DNA of 64,000 nt from Costus lasius (GCA_027563935.2 CM050448.1:122252493-122316492), one strand, 5' to 3'. Shown: positions 35,663 through 47,172, counted from the stretch's first letter. Translations and numbers: made by a program. The notes: a model not told the origin generated them from the sequence alone.

Positions 35663-38369
35663 GAGGACCACAAACCGTATAATAAAGGAAATTTTAGGAT
35701 GTACTCACCATGCAACAACTAAAACTAGAAATAAGGTGGAATCATAATTATAGACTGATGTGGTAATTAATAATATTAGTTCATTATTAATTGTAGAATA
35801 GTGTTAATGGTATTGTACTTTGTGGCTAATATTTGTCTACTAGTTCATTTTTGGGCTTTAAATATTGAGATTAGGAATACATTTGAATGAAAGTCTAATT
35901 TCTCTCTAGTTCCTGTCCTCAAGATTGCTCTCTTTTAGATGCCTTTGGTTTTGTCATTGATACCAAAGCTCGTTGAACCTTCTCTTTTCTTATGCTCCTT
36001 TCATGCCTTTTATCTTTTCTTCGATGTGCATGCATACATTGCCTTCCTCACATACTACATTAATGCCATCAAGTAATTACTATCATCCTTGGTATGTTCA
36101 CTCTTGGTCTTCTCTAGCCTCACCTTCTTATGGTGTTTCTATCATTAGTAGCCTCTAGACAATCTCTTATAGGAGGCCACTACATCTATTATAGGACCAA
36201 GTAACCCACACATCCTCACTCATTCTAATATACTTGTTTATCATAGCATATTCCTTCCATTATCTTCTTGCCTTGTACATGTTTTATTTTGTAATTTTTA
36301 TTGCTTAATTATTTTAGTCCTATTAGCATAAGAATAGAAAACATTTTCTTTTGAAGTGATTTCAATATCATAACAACCAATTCTTTTGGCAAAACCTTTA
36401 CTTTTTTAAATAATCTTCTAGATTTTAACAGCCTCATGATGACTAAGAGGCATGTAGTTACTATAGAAAATCAATTTCATATAGGGCAACAAATATATAA
36501 GTTTAATCTCCTAATAATCGATATTTAGCGTTAGACTAGATCAATAGACAATTTGCCCTAGACTTATGAACGCTTTCATGGATAGTTAATATTGAAATCT
36601 CTATTTTTGATGATTGGTTAAATCCTAATTCTTTTATTGATAGGCTAGTAGAAATGCCAGATTGTTTTGATTATATAAAATAAACGACTAAAAAGAATAA
36701 CCATGAACCTTAAATCAAATCAAAGTAGAAATTATAGTAGCATACGTACAAGATGAAATACCATGAATAATTTTGAATAGATAATGCTAGTGGACCTATT
36801 GATAAAATATTTTAAGAAAATTCAGTAGATAATAAAAAGTAAATCATGGTTATCAATCTTTTTTTATTAATAATTGAAAAAAAAGAAAATTACCTAAATT
36901 ATAATTCACAACCTCGATTTTATTGCCTATTTGAAATGAAAGGCCAACAAAAAAAATTTGAAATGAAAAGTATTGAGTGCAAAGAGAGAATTTTTACTCT
37001 CTATAGAGATTTCCTATTGTAGGAATCGAATTGGAGAGACAACAACAAAAGATTTGTTTGATTTGTTTATCTTCTTCCCATGCTGTCTTGCTTTTAGGGG
37101 CCGTGAGCCCTTTCAGTAGGCCAGCAAGAAATGAATCCCAACTATGGCGAGGCTGGAGGAGTTACAGAAGCGAGCTGTCATTTCCTTTCCAGTTTCACTA
37201 TTACTGATTAAATACTTGGCTGATTTCACTCTGGAGTGGAGCATAGGGAGCAATCAAAGCGCCAGAGGACGGTGTCCTGCCCTTGTGTCGAGTGTTATTC
37301 TGGATATATCAGATCATCAAGTTGTTGACACGTCAAATTTCTCACAGGCCAACGGGATTTCAGCTCACAGAATCCTCTCCTATTGGCAAGAACTCTCTGC
37401 ACTCGTTGGTCATTTGGATTCAAGCGTGGAACGCTTGACAAACAAAAATGTCTGCATGGATATACATGAGTTTTATTTACTCTCTGATTCAGTCAATCAT
37501 CTGCCAGAAACCGAGTGTGTTTGTCTTTAACCAAACAGTGATCACTGATCAAGCCAACACCAATCATATCTCTCACCAAAGAAGAACCAGCTGGTAACTT
37601 GGAGCCAATCCATTTGTTTTAAATATTAATGAGAGTTCCTTTCATCTTGTCTCTCTTCCTAATGACGAGTTTGAGCATAAAAGTTCGCAAAAAATGGCTG
37701 ATTTCTCTTAAATGACTAGTCATTTTGAGTCTATGGACCTTTTATCTGGTAGTAAGCCATACAAAAACAAGTATTCCTAATGAATATGTAGAAAGCTAGC
37801 TGTGAAGGAAACAAACATGAAGCAAATCTAAAGAGTAACTGGGATTTGGATTTACTGTTCCAGTGGCACAGACTGCGTTTGGGCAGGGGGGGCCGGATCC
37901 ATTTGATTCTGACCCCAAAACAGTAAGCTTGCAGGTAGGCGGGAGAGGGGAAACACACAACCTGGTGAATGGTGGTGCCTCATTCCAACACCATAGCCTG
38001 TGAACTACACAAAACAGTGAACACTTCTTCCCACAACCTCTATTCTGCCACCTTCTTTCATGACAAGTGAATCATTAAACACATTTCAGAAAACAAAAAA
38101 CTCTGTTTTATTTTTCTCTTCATGTGATCTCAGCCTGCTGCTTCCCTCATCATCGACAAAACATAATGACAGACGACTGAAATTCATTACTAATACAATC
38201 CCTAAAGCATGAATCCTTGCACAAATCAAGGATTAGTCCAACGAGTCCCTTTTTTCCTGGATGTCTGGAGATACATTTGTGTAATCCATTTGCTCTTTGG
38301 GTGCAGCTTTTGTCTGCAAGATGTTGTTGTTCTTGTTATACATGTAAAGGAATAGAGATCACAAGCAGA
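35663..38369. other. Intergenic DNA, nothing assigned
   Basis: Starts with the 3' untranslated region of the GDSL gene. Open frames such as 37144-37530 have no family resemblance and no codon-level support. AT-rich between 36180 and 37020. The part next to 38370 is the 3' region of the SOFL gene. Confidence 0.5.
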
Positions 38370-38967
38370 TTAGAGAAGAAGAAAAAGAAGATTGATATTC
38401 ACATTAAATTTGGTGGAGGAGAGGTCGTAAGACAAGTCCAAATGTTCCTCTATGCATTGCTTCATGTGGCGGTAGTTGCATTCATTGATATCATTCTGCG
38501 ATTTGTATAAAAAAAGAGCTCAAGATTTGATAAAGTAGGGCATAGTCAAAGATTTTTGGGATGAAACAGAAGATAAAGCATGCCTTGGAGCTGCTGAAGA
38601 GTTGGGAACTGGCCGTGTCATCCAGAACTGAGGAATGCTTCACTATCTGCTCCACTTCACCTCTCTTCTTCTCATTCTTCTTACTAATACTGTTCTTACC
38701 ACTACTTTCTCTACCAAATGCAGCAGTTGGAATTAAAGAAGAATAACTTCCGCCATTGCTTTGATGGTGGAAACAGCCAAGCTCGACATCTTCAAGCAAA
38801 TGGGGTGGCCCAGAGGATGCATCAGAGATCATGGACAAATCCTCCTCCTCTTCCTCCTCCTCCTCCTCTTCTTCTACTTGAAAAGAGCTAACCAAGTACA
38901 TAGTCCAGCCAGATCGACACCCACTGCTGCACTCTGAGCTCATCTTTTGCACTACCTTTGACTGCAT
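38370..38967 (-). CDS. SOB FIVE-like (SOFL) protein, two exons with a GC-AG intron
   Basis: Exon 1 (38967 down to 38584) has the two SOFL signatures: SECSSGCRSGWTMYL at residues 11-25 and DLSMISDASSGPPH at 43-56. They flank an acidic run of Glu (32-42). Exon 1 also contains LDDTASS, the usual sequence before the last SOFL exon. The open frame continues past LFSSSK into unrelated hydrophobic residues, so I place a splice donor there (AAG|GCATGC, a GC donor). The acceptor is TCGCAG at 38496-38500, and exon 2 runs 38495 to 38370. Exon 2 adds CIEEHLDLSYDLSSTKF, resembling the SOFL C-terminal block. Total 169 aa. SOFL proteins are plant-specific and linked to cytokinin responses; their molecular activity is unknown. 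Either Met1 or Met9 could start; I chose the first. The SOFL identity is solid, the intron less so. Confidence 0.82.
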
Positions 38968-40365
38968 GCTTTGGTGGCCATAGAATAACTTTTGTTTGTG
39001 GTATAAAAGAGGAGAGTCGGAGAAGGAGAAGATTGGAGAAGTAGCTGGCTAGGGAGGCAGCAGAGGGAGCTTTGTCGTTATTATTTCACCTGCCATCCTT
39101 CACCCAGTCCTTGGGTTCCTCGGTACGGATGAAATTTAAGGCAGCTAATTGGGCATTGGGCGCTTTGCTGGTGATCTCGGGGAGACAACTAAGAGAGAGA
39201 GCGCCCTTCCCTTTCCCTCACCTCTACCTGTGTTCATCCATTAATGTACTACCCAAGTACAAATGAAACAAAATTTGAAATTTTGAATAGAAGAAAAAAA
39301 AAACTATTTCACGCTAACATATTAAGTTTGTAAGTTGAATGATCTTACTACGCGGAAAAATGTTTTAATAAACTTACTAAACTTTATATACTACAATATT
39401 TTTTCTTAATTTAAAAATATTATAATATCTTTCACTTGAGAATTAAAATTCTCAAATGCCATGTGTGAAAATCATTTATTGTTATATTTTTTATCGTACT
39501 TAGAACTAAGTTTCGAATAAAACACTTTAACTGTAAGCTAAAAGAAATAGAATGTTTGATGTTGTCAATCAATGGTTGTTGATTTATATGATCGAAGAAA
39601 TGTCAAAATTTTCTAAGGTACCAAAAGTAATGTGTATTAACTCTGTCTTTATTAAAACTTCTGTAGGGAGTGAATTTATGAATGCCTTGAGTTAGAATCA
39701 TTAAATGCTTGGCGTATGAGCTGAATGCCGTAAAATTAAGTAACATAACTTTGCCTGTGTGGCATTCTTATCAAATCTGGCACCATGGTTAGGGATATTT
39801 TTGATGATTGAGGATGAACTTGTAGTTATTCTTTAAACTAGGCATGAGGAAATGAGTTTTTAGTTTCTGAATTTTCAAGTGAATTGTCTGAATATGTTCT
39901 GCTTTCTACTGGTTCTGTGTCAAAATTTGGCCAACTTTTCTTTGGAAATAAAATGGAGAAGGCCCCAGTACTTCAGGCATGCACATGGTCAACAATTATG
40001 GAGATGTGTCATCAAATTGTTGGCAATAGCAGAGTATTCAATAGGTGCCTAATTCTTCCCTTATATTTTTATCTTACAATAAAAGCTCCTCTTTAAATAG
40101 TTGAAGGATAAGTTTATGCTACATCTTAATCTACAGGAAGAAGGAAAAATGTTTGGGCTTTGAAGGGAAGAACTAATTAAGTTTCCGCCTCAGTTGACCT
40201 GACCTATTGGCGTTGACTATATATATAATATGGTCAGACTCATTGACTATTAAACAGTGCCCGCCTGTGTACGTGCAATTGACGGTGTATGCGTGAACGC
40301 TACGTTGGTTGCCATTGTAGACTCCGATCAATTAGAATCAGCAAGAGAAATATCCGGATCCAATT
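38968..40365. other. Intergenic DNA between SOFL and DUF538 copy 1
   Basis: 38968-39070 should be the SOFL leader and promoter (divergent). The rest is AT-rich spacer with no recognised gene. TTGAC words (W-box cores) occur at about 40193-40245, upstream of DUF538 copy 1. Confidence 0.5.
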
Positions 40366-40373
40366 TATAAATA
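40366..40373 (+). promoter_or_regulatory. TATA box of DUF538 copy 1
   Basis: TATAAATA 87 bp before the ATG. The other array copies have the same octamer at a similar distance, but the rest of this promoter does not match theirs. Confidence 0.65.
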
Positions 40374-40452
40374 TGTCTTTCTCCTCCCTCTTTCACCATC
40401 ACTGTCAAGCATCCGCATTTCTCTTGCGTTCTTTCATATCTTTTGAGCTCTC

Positions 40453-40884
40453 ATGGCTTCTCAGAGCATCATCGATACCTACAAGTCTGGAGCAGAGGTC
40501 TATCATGGAGATGCCCTCTGCAAGAAGAAGTCCATCCAAATGCTAGAAGAGCTGGGTCTCCCCAAGGGCCTTCTGCCCATGGAGGACATCGAGGAGTTCG
40601 GCTACAATCGTGCAGGTGGCTTCATGTGGCTGATCCAGAAGAAGAAGAAGGAGCACACGTTTAAGAAGATAAAGCAGCATGTTTCATACGCCACCGAGGT
40701 GACCGCCTTTGTCGAGGAGCAAAAGCTAAAGAAGATTACTGGAGTGAAAACAAAGGAGCTGCTTCTTTGGCTCTCTGTGGTGGAAGTCTATATTGACGAC
40801 CCTGCCTCCGCCAAGATTACCTTTAAGACCGGCACCGGCCTCTCTGATAGTTTTCCAGTGTCTGCATTTGAGCTTGAAGAGTAG
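40453..40884 (+). CDS. DUF538 family protein, array copy 1
   Basis: A single-exon gene for 143 aa, the whole being one DUF538 domain: KSGAEVYHGD (11-20), a LGLPKGLLPMEDIEEFGYN core, FMWL, the basic KKKKEHTFKKIKQHVSYATEVTAFVEE helix region, and C-terminal ITFKTGTGLSDSFPVSAFE. There is no signal peptide, unlike many longer DUF538 proteins, so it is probably cytosolic. The family is plant-specific, often stress-responsive and of unproven function. It is the first of four tandem copies on the same strand; copies 1 and 2 differ at about 11 of 143 residues. Confidence 0.93.
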   Translation: MASQSIIDTYKSGAEVYHGDALCKKKSIQMLEELGLPKGLLPMEDIEEFGYNRAGGFMWLIQKKKKEHTFKKIKQHVSYATEVTAFVEEQKLKKITGVKTKELLLWLSVVEVYIDDPASAKITFKTGTGLSDSFPVSAFELEE

Positions 40885-42369
40885 GAGAGCAAAAAAATAA
40901 TTAAGAAAATGTTTACTTCTTTCTCTTATTTTATATGCACAAATAAAGATTTGTTCTACCCTCTTTTTTGGTTTTGATTTCAGAAAGCCAGTCAAAGATT
41001 CTGTATAACTACCATAGTTTTATAAGTATAATAATGAAACAGTGTATGTATTAGTGTAATGAACAAATTGAGTTATTACCTTAGTGAGCTAAATGACAAG
41101 TAGCTTAATTTAAAAATACTTAAAATCTAAGTTAATGATGGTAAATATATTACGCCTTATATATCATATAATATTTTCTCCTACTTATCATAATGAGACT
41201 AAACTCGAGTATTACAGTTAGTGCTCACCGAACAAGAGTTGTGTAATACTTATAATTATATCTCATAAATCGTAATTTCATATTCTCATTGTGATACAAG
41301 TTTAGTTTCGTATGGAAAGTAAAAAAAGAACAAATATGATATGATATATAAAATTTATTAAGTTTATTATTGTTAACTTAGACTTAAGTATTTTAAATTG
41401 AGTCATGTTGTTATTTAACTCACTAAGTTAATAAATTAGTTTGCTCATTAAACGAGGTATAACAACCATTGGACAATCTCTAGCATAGATCTATGTAAAA
41501 ATTTAAGACAAAAATCACCAACATTTTGTAAGTAAGTGGATTGCCATCTTCAACTAATTCTCCAATCTTCTTATTTAAAAAATAGACTAACAATTAAAAA
41601 AACATATAGAATTAGGATTCGAGGGAGACATCATATATAACAAGGAAAATGGGGAAGAAAAAGGATCATTGGGCACCGGAGAAAAAGAGGAAAGCACAAG
41701 ATCCAACATTGATTGTAATGTGGGGAGGACTATTGAATAAAGTGATGGAGGATAGGCAAGATCATCATTGTGTGCAGAGTATTTGTATTATCTCACACAT
41801 GCAAATCCTTCTATTCGTTTAAAATTTTATTGCATATAGTGATAACATGCACATAATAGATAGGAGTACATCATCTCATAAGGTAACCATTGCATTGACA
41901 TGAGCTTAGATCAAATTAATTTGTATATTCTGAGCAACAGGAGATGCGAGGTTAGAACAACACCATATTCTGCTTATGCTACTTAACAGATTGTCTAGCT
42001 CTACTACTCAGAGTTCCTTTTGATGAACTCTTGCATCATGCTCAACTAATAAAAATTCATTGAGGGATTAAGCAACTGATTTGCAAACATTCATTCAAAT
42101 TCGAATCGATCTTGATAGATCAGATTTACTGGAAGATAAGAGATTAGTTTAAATATTTAATTTTTGTTTAAAATAATTTCAGTTTGCTACCTTATGATTT
42201 AAATGCCTTTGGTTCTTGTAGTACTTTTAACAAAAAAAAGATTATGAACACAATTGGACTTTTGAAGTTCGAACTTAGCTAAGCTGCTTCTTTTCTGCCA
42301 GCATCGCTACGTCGCCACCGCTTGTGGACCTTGTGCTCAAGTATATGCCATCAAAAAATTAAAAGTTTT
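40885..42369. other. Spacer between DUF538 copies 1 and 2
   Basis: AT-rich. About 41881-42070 matches about 43735-43915 in the next spacer, showing that intergenic DNA was duplicated with the gene. No other feature. Confidence 0.6.
41881..42070 (+). repeat. Duplicated spacer segment of the DUF538 array, copy 1
   Basis: Shares long collinear similarity with 43735-43915 (for example GAGCTTAGAT, AGGTTAGAAC, GCATCATGCTCA and TAATAAAAATTC in the same order). Confidence 0.8.
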
Positions 42370-42590
42370 TCAGCTCACAACCGAAGCTTTGATCTTCAGC
42401 TCCTTCAATTTCAATGAAATGGTCCGGTCAATATCGCATCCTTTTAATTAATTTCTGATCCAAAAGTCAAGTTTTCCTTTAATTAATTTCTGATCCAAAA
42501 GTCAATATCGCATCCCTTTAATTAATTTTTGCAGCAAAAGATTACCCATCAATCAAGACTCCTTCGTCACACATGCCTTGCTATAAATAC
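42370..42590 (+). promoter_or_regulatory. DUF538 copy 2 promoter block with W-box and TATA box
   Basis: Contains AATGAAATGGTCCGGTCAAT (W-box TTGACC on the reverse strand at 42426-42431), a duplicated CTTTTAATTAATTTCTGATC unit, and CTATAAATACTCCTCTTTCT with TATAAATA at 42582-42589, 102 bp before the ATG. The same block recurs upstream of copies 3 and 4. W-boxes are WRKY binding sites; regulation by WRKY factors is inference. Confidence 0.7.
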
Positions 42591-42683
42591 TCCTCTTTCT
42601 CCTCAGCTCGTTCATCGCCACTCAACATCTGCACCTCTTTAGCATCACTTCTCTTCCACTCCCTCTAGAGCTTTTGAGCTCTC

Positions 42684-43115
42684 ATGGCTTCTCAAAGCAA
42701 CATCGAGACCTACAGGTCTGGAGCAGAGGTCTATCATGGGGATGCTCTCTGCAAGAAGAAGTCCATCCAACTGCTAGAAGAGCTACGCCTCCCCAAGGGC
42801 CTTCTGCCATTAGAGGACATCGAGGAGTTCGGCTACAATCGTTCAAGTGGCTTCATGTGGCTGATCCAAAAAAAGAAGAAGGAGCACACGTTTAAGAAGA
42901 TCAAGCAACACGTTTCATATGCAACTGAGGTGACAGCCTTTGTGGAGGAGCGAAAGCTGAAGAAGATTATTGGAGTGAAGACCAAGGAGCTGCTTCTTTG
43001 GCTCTCTGTGGTGGAAGTCTACATTGATGACCCTTCCTCTGCCAAGATCACCTTTAAGACCGGCACCGGCCTCTCTGATAGCTTTCCGGTGTCTGCATTT
43101 GAGCTTGAAGAGTAG
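42684..43115 (+). CDS. DUF538 family protein, array copy 2
   Basis: 143 aa, single exon, intact, about 92% identical to copy 1 by my count. Same domain layout without a signal peptide. Differences cluster in the first 55 residues (for example G35R in the LGLPKGLLP loop and AG to SS at 54-55), whereas the C-terminal half is almost unchanged. The conserved W-box/TATA block lies just upstream. Confidence 0.93.
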   Translation: MASQSNIETYRSGAEVYHGDALCKKKSIQLLEELRLPKGLLPLEDIEEFGYNRSSGFMWLIQKKKKEHTFKKIKQHVSYATEVTAFVEERKLKKIIGVKTKELLLWLSVVEVYIDDPSSAKITFKTGTGLSDSFPVSAFELEE

Positions 43116-44519
43116 AAGAGTCAAAAAAACAAAAAAGATCTTTACTTCTTTCTCTTATTCTAGTCTGTTGTTACTTTTATTTCAAAGCGCCAATTGAAGA
43201 TTCTGTATAAGTACTCTAGTTTTACAAGTATAATAATGAAACACTGAGCGTATTTGTTAGTGCTCACCTTTTCTAATTATATGGTATACCCAAGAGTTAT
43301 GTTGTTCTTGTTCTATGATTATATATTCCATGAACCATAACTTGACTTTGCATATGTAAAAAATAGCACTTTATATATATATAATTCATATAAATAAGAT
43401 GTACTAGGATTTATTAACAAAACCTCACACATTGATCAGACCTACTAAATAATGTGAATCTTATAGTTATCAAGAAGCCTTGATGAAAGAAAAAAAATAT
43501 CAATATGAGAAAAGCACTCAAGAGCCTCTCAATTAAGTAGAGCAAAGGACAAGAACATTGATCAATGGCTGCCTCATCTATCACCTCATCCTCATCCTCT
43601 CTAAAAACAATACATAGGAGGCAATTGATGAGACTAAAAAGATGCACATTATGTTGGAACACTATGTTAACCAACCATGGATGTAAGACACTGGAGATGC
43701 ATTTGTGTAAAGTGCTATGATTTGACTGCTTGAACTTCTCATGAGCTTAGATTAAATCAATTTGCATATTCTAAGCCAATGGGAGATACAAGGTTAGAAC
43801 ATTACAATATTTTGCTTATACACTACTTAGCATATCTACATGTCGATCTCTACTGATCAGATTCTTCTTGATGAACTGATGCATCATGCTCAGTTAATAA
43901 AAATTCTCTCAAAGTGAATTATATGTTGGACATTGTAGCTTTATATTGCTCCAAGAGTGACCTACATGTATTGGACTTTGCTCTATAGTGAAATCAAAGG
44001 ATCAGACAACTGATTTCTTAGAAGCTTATTCAGTTGCTTAACAATTTTATTAATCATAACAAAACAACCTCTAGTATATTTGAATCCTAAAAGCAGCTCA
44101 CTAGCCACAAAGCATCCATTCCATATTGACAATCCTAAAAGAGGCCTCTCTTTTGTGCCAATACCACCATATTCTTCCATTTTTGCTCTTTGGTTAATGT
44201 ATGTAATTATGGATTTTGTTTTTGCCATGGCTCTCATCAGACTTTTACTCAGACAATAGAATATTTCATTTGAGTACTTACTGTGAATTGAACCAACAGA
44301 CGGCTTGTATGCCAATATTAGTATGCCAATATTGTAACTTTGGCCTCGCTTTCATCAAGTTTATATAAGTCAAAGCAACCAACAATCTTCCCAACTGCAT
44401 TGAAATGGACGCAGTTGGACTTTCAAGGTTGAACTTGGCTAAGCTCCTTCTTTCTACCAGCTCTGCTACGTCGCTTCCACTTGCTGACCTTGTGCTCGAG
44501 TATATACCATACAAAATTA
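43116..44519. other. Spacer between DUF538 copies 2 and 3
   Basis: AT-rich, includes the duplicated spacer segment at about 43735-43915. 44400-44515 begins the promoter similarity shared with copies 2 and 4 (GCTACGTCG, TTGCTGACCTTGTGCTCGAG). No gene seen. Confidence 0.6.
43735..43915 (+). repeat. Duplicated spacer segment of the DUF538 array, copy 2
   Basis: Collinear with 41881-42070; see that entry for shared words. Confidence 0.8.
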
Positions 44520-44690
44520 AATTAATTCAGCTCACAACAAGAGCTCTGACTTTCAGCTCCTTCAGTTTCAATGAAATGGCCCGGTCAATATCGCATCCTT
44601 TTAATTGCTGATCCACAAAGTCAAAATTTTGCAGCAAAAGATTACCCATAAATCAAGACTCCGTCACACAAGCTTAGCTATAAATACTCC
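44520..44690 (+). promoter_or_regulatory. DUF538 copy 3 promoter block
   Basis: Matches the copy 2 block: CAGCTCACAACAAGAGCT, CCGGTCAATATCGCATCC (reverse-strand W-box 44583-44588), then GCTATAAATACTCCTCTTTC with TATAAATA at 44679-44686. The promoter is well preserved although the gene carries a nonsense codon. Confidence 0.7.
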
Positions 44691-44780
44691 TCTTTCTCCT
44701 CAGCTCGTTCTCCACCACTCAACATCTGCACCTCTTCTGCAGTACTTCTCTTGCACTTTCTCCAAGACTGTTGATCTCTC

Positions 44781-45212
44781 ATGGCTTCTCAGAGCAGCAT
44801 AGAGAACTAGAAGTCCGGTGCAGAGGTCTACCACGGAGATGCCCTCTGCAAGAAAAAATCCATCCAGTTGCTGGAAGAGCTGGGCCTCCCGAAGGGCCTT
44901 CTGCCCATGGAGGACATCGAGGAGTTCGGCTACAATCTTGCGGCCGGCTTCATGTGGCTGATTCAAAAGAAGAAGAAGGAGCATACCTTCAAGAAGATCA
45001 AACAACATGTTTCATACGCCACAGAGGTGACTGCTTTTGTAGAGGAGCGAAAGCTGAAGAAAATTATAGGAGTGAAGACCAAGGAGCTGCTTCTGTGGCT
45101 CTCTGTGGTGGAAGTCTATATTGACGATCCCGCCTCGGCCAAGATCACTTTCAAGACTGGCACTGGCCTCTCTGATAGCTTTCCGGTCTCTGCATTTGAG
45201 CTTGAAGAGTAA
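44781..45212 (+). pseudogene. DUF538 array copy 3 with nonsense codon 10
   Basis: From the ATG at 44781 the frame is collinear with copies 1 and 2 for all 143 codons plus stop, but codon 10 is TAG (44808-44810) where the other copies have TAC for Tyr. Everything after it is open and conserved, including the FGYN core and the SFPVSAFELEE C-terminus. Translation restarting downstream would begin at MEDIEEF and lose the first 40 or so residues. This is a very recent null allele, a sequencing error, or less likely a readthrough gene. Confidence 0.85.
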
Positions 45213-45586
45213 ACGGGTCGCAAATACTTACACATAAAGATTTGTTCTAGTCACTATGTTTCTACTTTGATTTCAGTGAGCAAATCAAAGACCCCGTACA
45301 AGTATAACAATAAAACAATGAATGTATATGTTAGTTCTCACCTTTTTTATTTAATATATACAATATTTATCCAAAAATAGGTAAATAATGTTGGTATATT
45401 ATTTGTAAAATAAAAATTAAGATGCGTTAGGCCATACCAGAGTATTAATTAGGGGTGTTCCAACGTGACTCTAATTTTCGTCTTTTATCGATTTAATTCC
45501 TATATTAAAAGACTGATTAATTAATTTTTTTAATTCGATTAACTATTGATTTCCGATCTGACCACACTATTGTATATGATAACTAA
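45213..45586. other. 3' region of DUF538 copy 3
   Basis: 3' untranslated region and AT-rich spacer up to the MITE. Nothing else seen. Confidence 0.6.
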
Positions 45587-46012
45587 GAGCATGTTTTATT
45601 GGGGAGAAAAATTGAGGAGAAAGGAAATAAATTTTATTTTTCTTCTGATTTATTGGAGAGATTGATTTGAAGAAAAAAAAATAGACTAATTTTTTTCCTT
45701 TTACATTCTCTCCAAAAGAGTTTTTTGCTGCCAACCTCATCATTTTTCTTTTCATCTATTTATTTTTATTTTTTTTCAATAAAACATGCGGGAGAAAAAA
45801 AAGAGAAAGAAAAAAAATTTTATTTTTCTCCTAATTTATTGGAGAGATTGATTTGGAGGGAAAGATAAATAGGTCAATTCTTCCCTTTTGCATTCTCTCC
45901 AAAAAAGAGAGAAAACACTTTTCTCCTCCTCTTGCGGCTAGCCTCATTATTTTTCTTCCTTTCCTCTTTTACTCTTCTCTCTTTTTTTCTTCTCCCCTAA
46001 TAAAACAAGCCC
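45587..46012. mobile_element. Tourist-like (PIF/Harbinger) MITE, tandem dimer, TSD TAA
   Basis: The left end GAGCATGTTTTATTGGGGAG and right end CTCCCCTAATAAAACAAGCC are inverted copies. TAA lies on both sides (45584-45586 and 46013-46015), as for PIF/Harbinger insertions. Around 45775-45795 an internal AATAAAACATGCGGGAGAAA marks a second pair of ends, and the halves before and after it are similar (both contain TTATTGGAGAGATTGATTTG). So the element is a fused dimer of about 200-bp units. Confidence 0.8.
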
Positions 46013-46384
46013 TAAAAGATATCGAAGATGTATCAATGCAAAGTGACTTAGTGCCTCAACTTATCATTTGGTGAGCATGACAAATTGCTGCTTCAATTTA
46101 CAATTCTGATCATCTCTTTTCATTTCTTACAAATAAATCCTGTGAGAATTTTGGATACAGAAAAACGTAAAGAAAATTCATGTGAGAACCGTAAATTGAA
46201 CCTGCAGTCGGCTCGTACGTCAACTCGTATGACAAAATTAAATTCTTGCCCTCGCATTCATTTTATATTAGTCAAAGCAACCAACAATCTTCCCAACAGC
46301 ACTGAGAACACAGTTTGACTTTCGCAAATCTTTTCTACCAGCTTTGCTACGTCGTCAACACTTGTGGACAAAATTAGTTTTTTT

Positions 46385-46560
46385 TCAGCTCACGGCAGGA
46401 GCTTTGACTTCCTGCTCCTTCCATTTTTAATGAGATGGTCCGGTCAATCTCACTTCCTTTTAATTGCTGACATCCCAAAGTCAAAATTTATGCAGCAAAA
46501 CAGTACCCATCAATCAAGAGTCAAGACACCTTCGTCACACGCGGCTAGCTATAAATACTC
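46385..46560 (+). promoter_or_regulatory. DUF538 copy 4 promoter block
   Basis: Contains AGCTCACGGCAGGAGCTTTG, GATGGTCCGGTCAATCTCAC (reverse-strand W-box 46442-46447) and GCTATAAATACTCCTCTTTC with TATAAATA at 46550-46557, collinear with copies 2 and 3. It survives upstream of a dead gene. Confidence 0.7.
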
Positions 46561-46628
46561 CTCTTTCTCCTCGGTTCGTCCACCACCACTTGGCATCTGT
46601 ACCTCTTCAGCATAACTTTTGAGCCCTC

Positions 46629-46848
46629 ATGGCTTCTCAGAGCGACATGGACGACTTCCAAGTCCGGAGCAGAGGTCTGCCATGGGGACGCGCTCTGCAA
46701 GAAGAAATCCATGCAGCTGCGGGAAGACTTGGCCTCCTCCCGGAAAGGCCTTCTCCCCTTGGAGGACATCGAGGAGTTCGGGTACAATTCAGAAGAAGAA
46801 GAAGGAGCACACGTTTCTGCATTTGAGCTTCCGGAGAGTCACAGAAAT
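46629..46848 (+). pseudogene. DUF538 array copy 4, frameshifted and internally deleted
   Basis: It starts ATGGCTTCTCAGAGC like the other copies. The frame is lost near 46660 (GACTTCCAAGTCCGG against ACCTACAAGTCCGG). Sequence around FGYN...FMWL is shortened at about 46782. The sequence then jumps from GAGCACACGTTT straight to CTGCATTTGAGCTT, removing most of the second half of the domain. No DUF538 protein could be made. Confidence 0.88.
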
Positions 46849-47172
46849 TAAGATAATATTAGCACTTTAATTTCTAAATTGTCATTAGTGGAACAATGAA
46901 TACAAATGTTATTAAATTTTCTATATTTTTTTTACATTATTATATTAAAATAAAGTAAAAAATATAATTTAATTTAATATTCATATGTGAATAATAAATA
47001 AAAATTAATTCATTAGATATATCAACACAATATCTGGTTCAAACAATACAATTAATCTTCACTGTTTTTAATCATTAATTAATCAACCTTCACAAATAAA
47101 TATCCAGGTGCTAACAGCCAAGTAATTGACCCATCTGGCTTGAGAGAGTGTGTGGGCATTGGGCAACAGGGT
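46849..47172. other. AT-rich spacer before DUF4228 gene
   Basis: No gene or repeat seen; includes the probable promoter of the next gene. Confidence 0.5.

Noticed and set aside
37144..37530. 128-codon frame starting MARLEELQKR
   Set aside because: No family resemblance, no neighbouring exon; treated as chance.
47140..47172. Upstream in-frame Met for the DUF4228 gene
   Set aside because: Would bury the diagnostic MGNCQAA start and its myristoylation signal.
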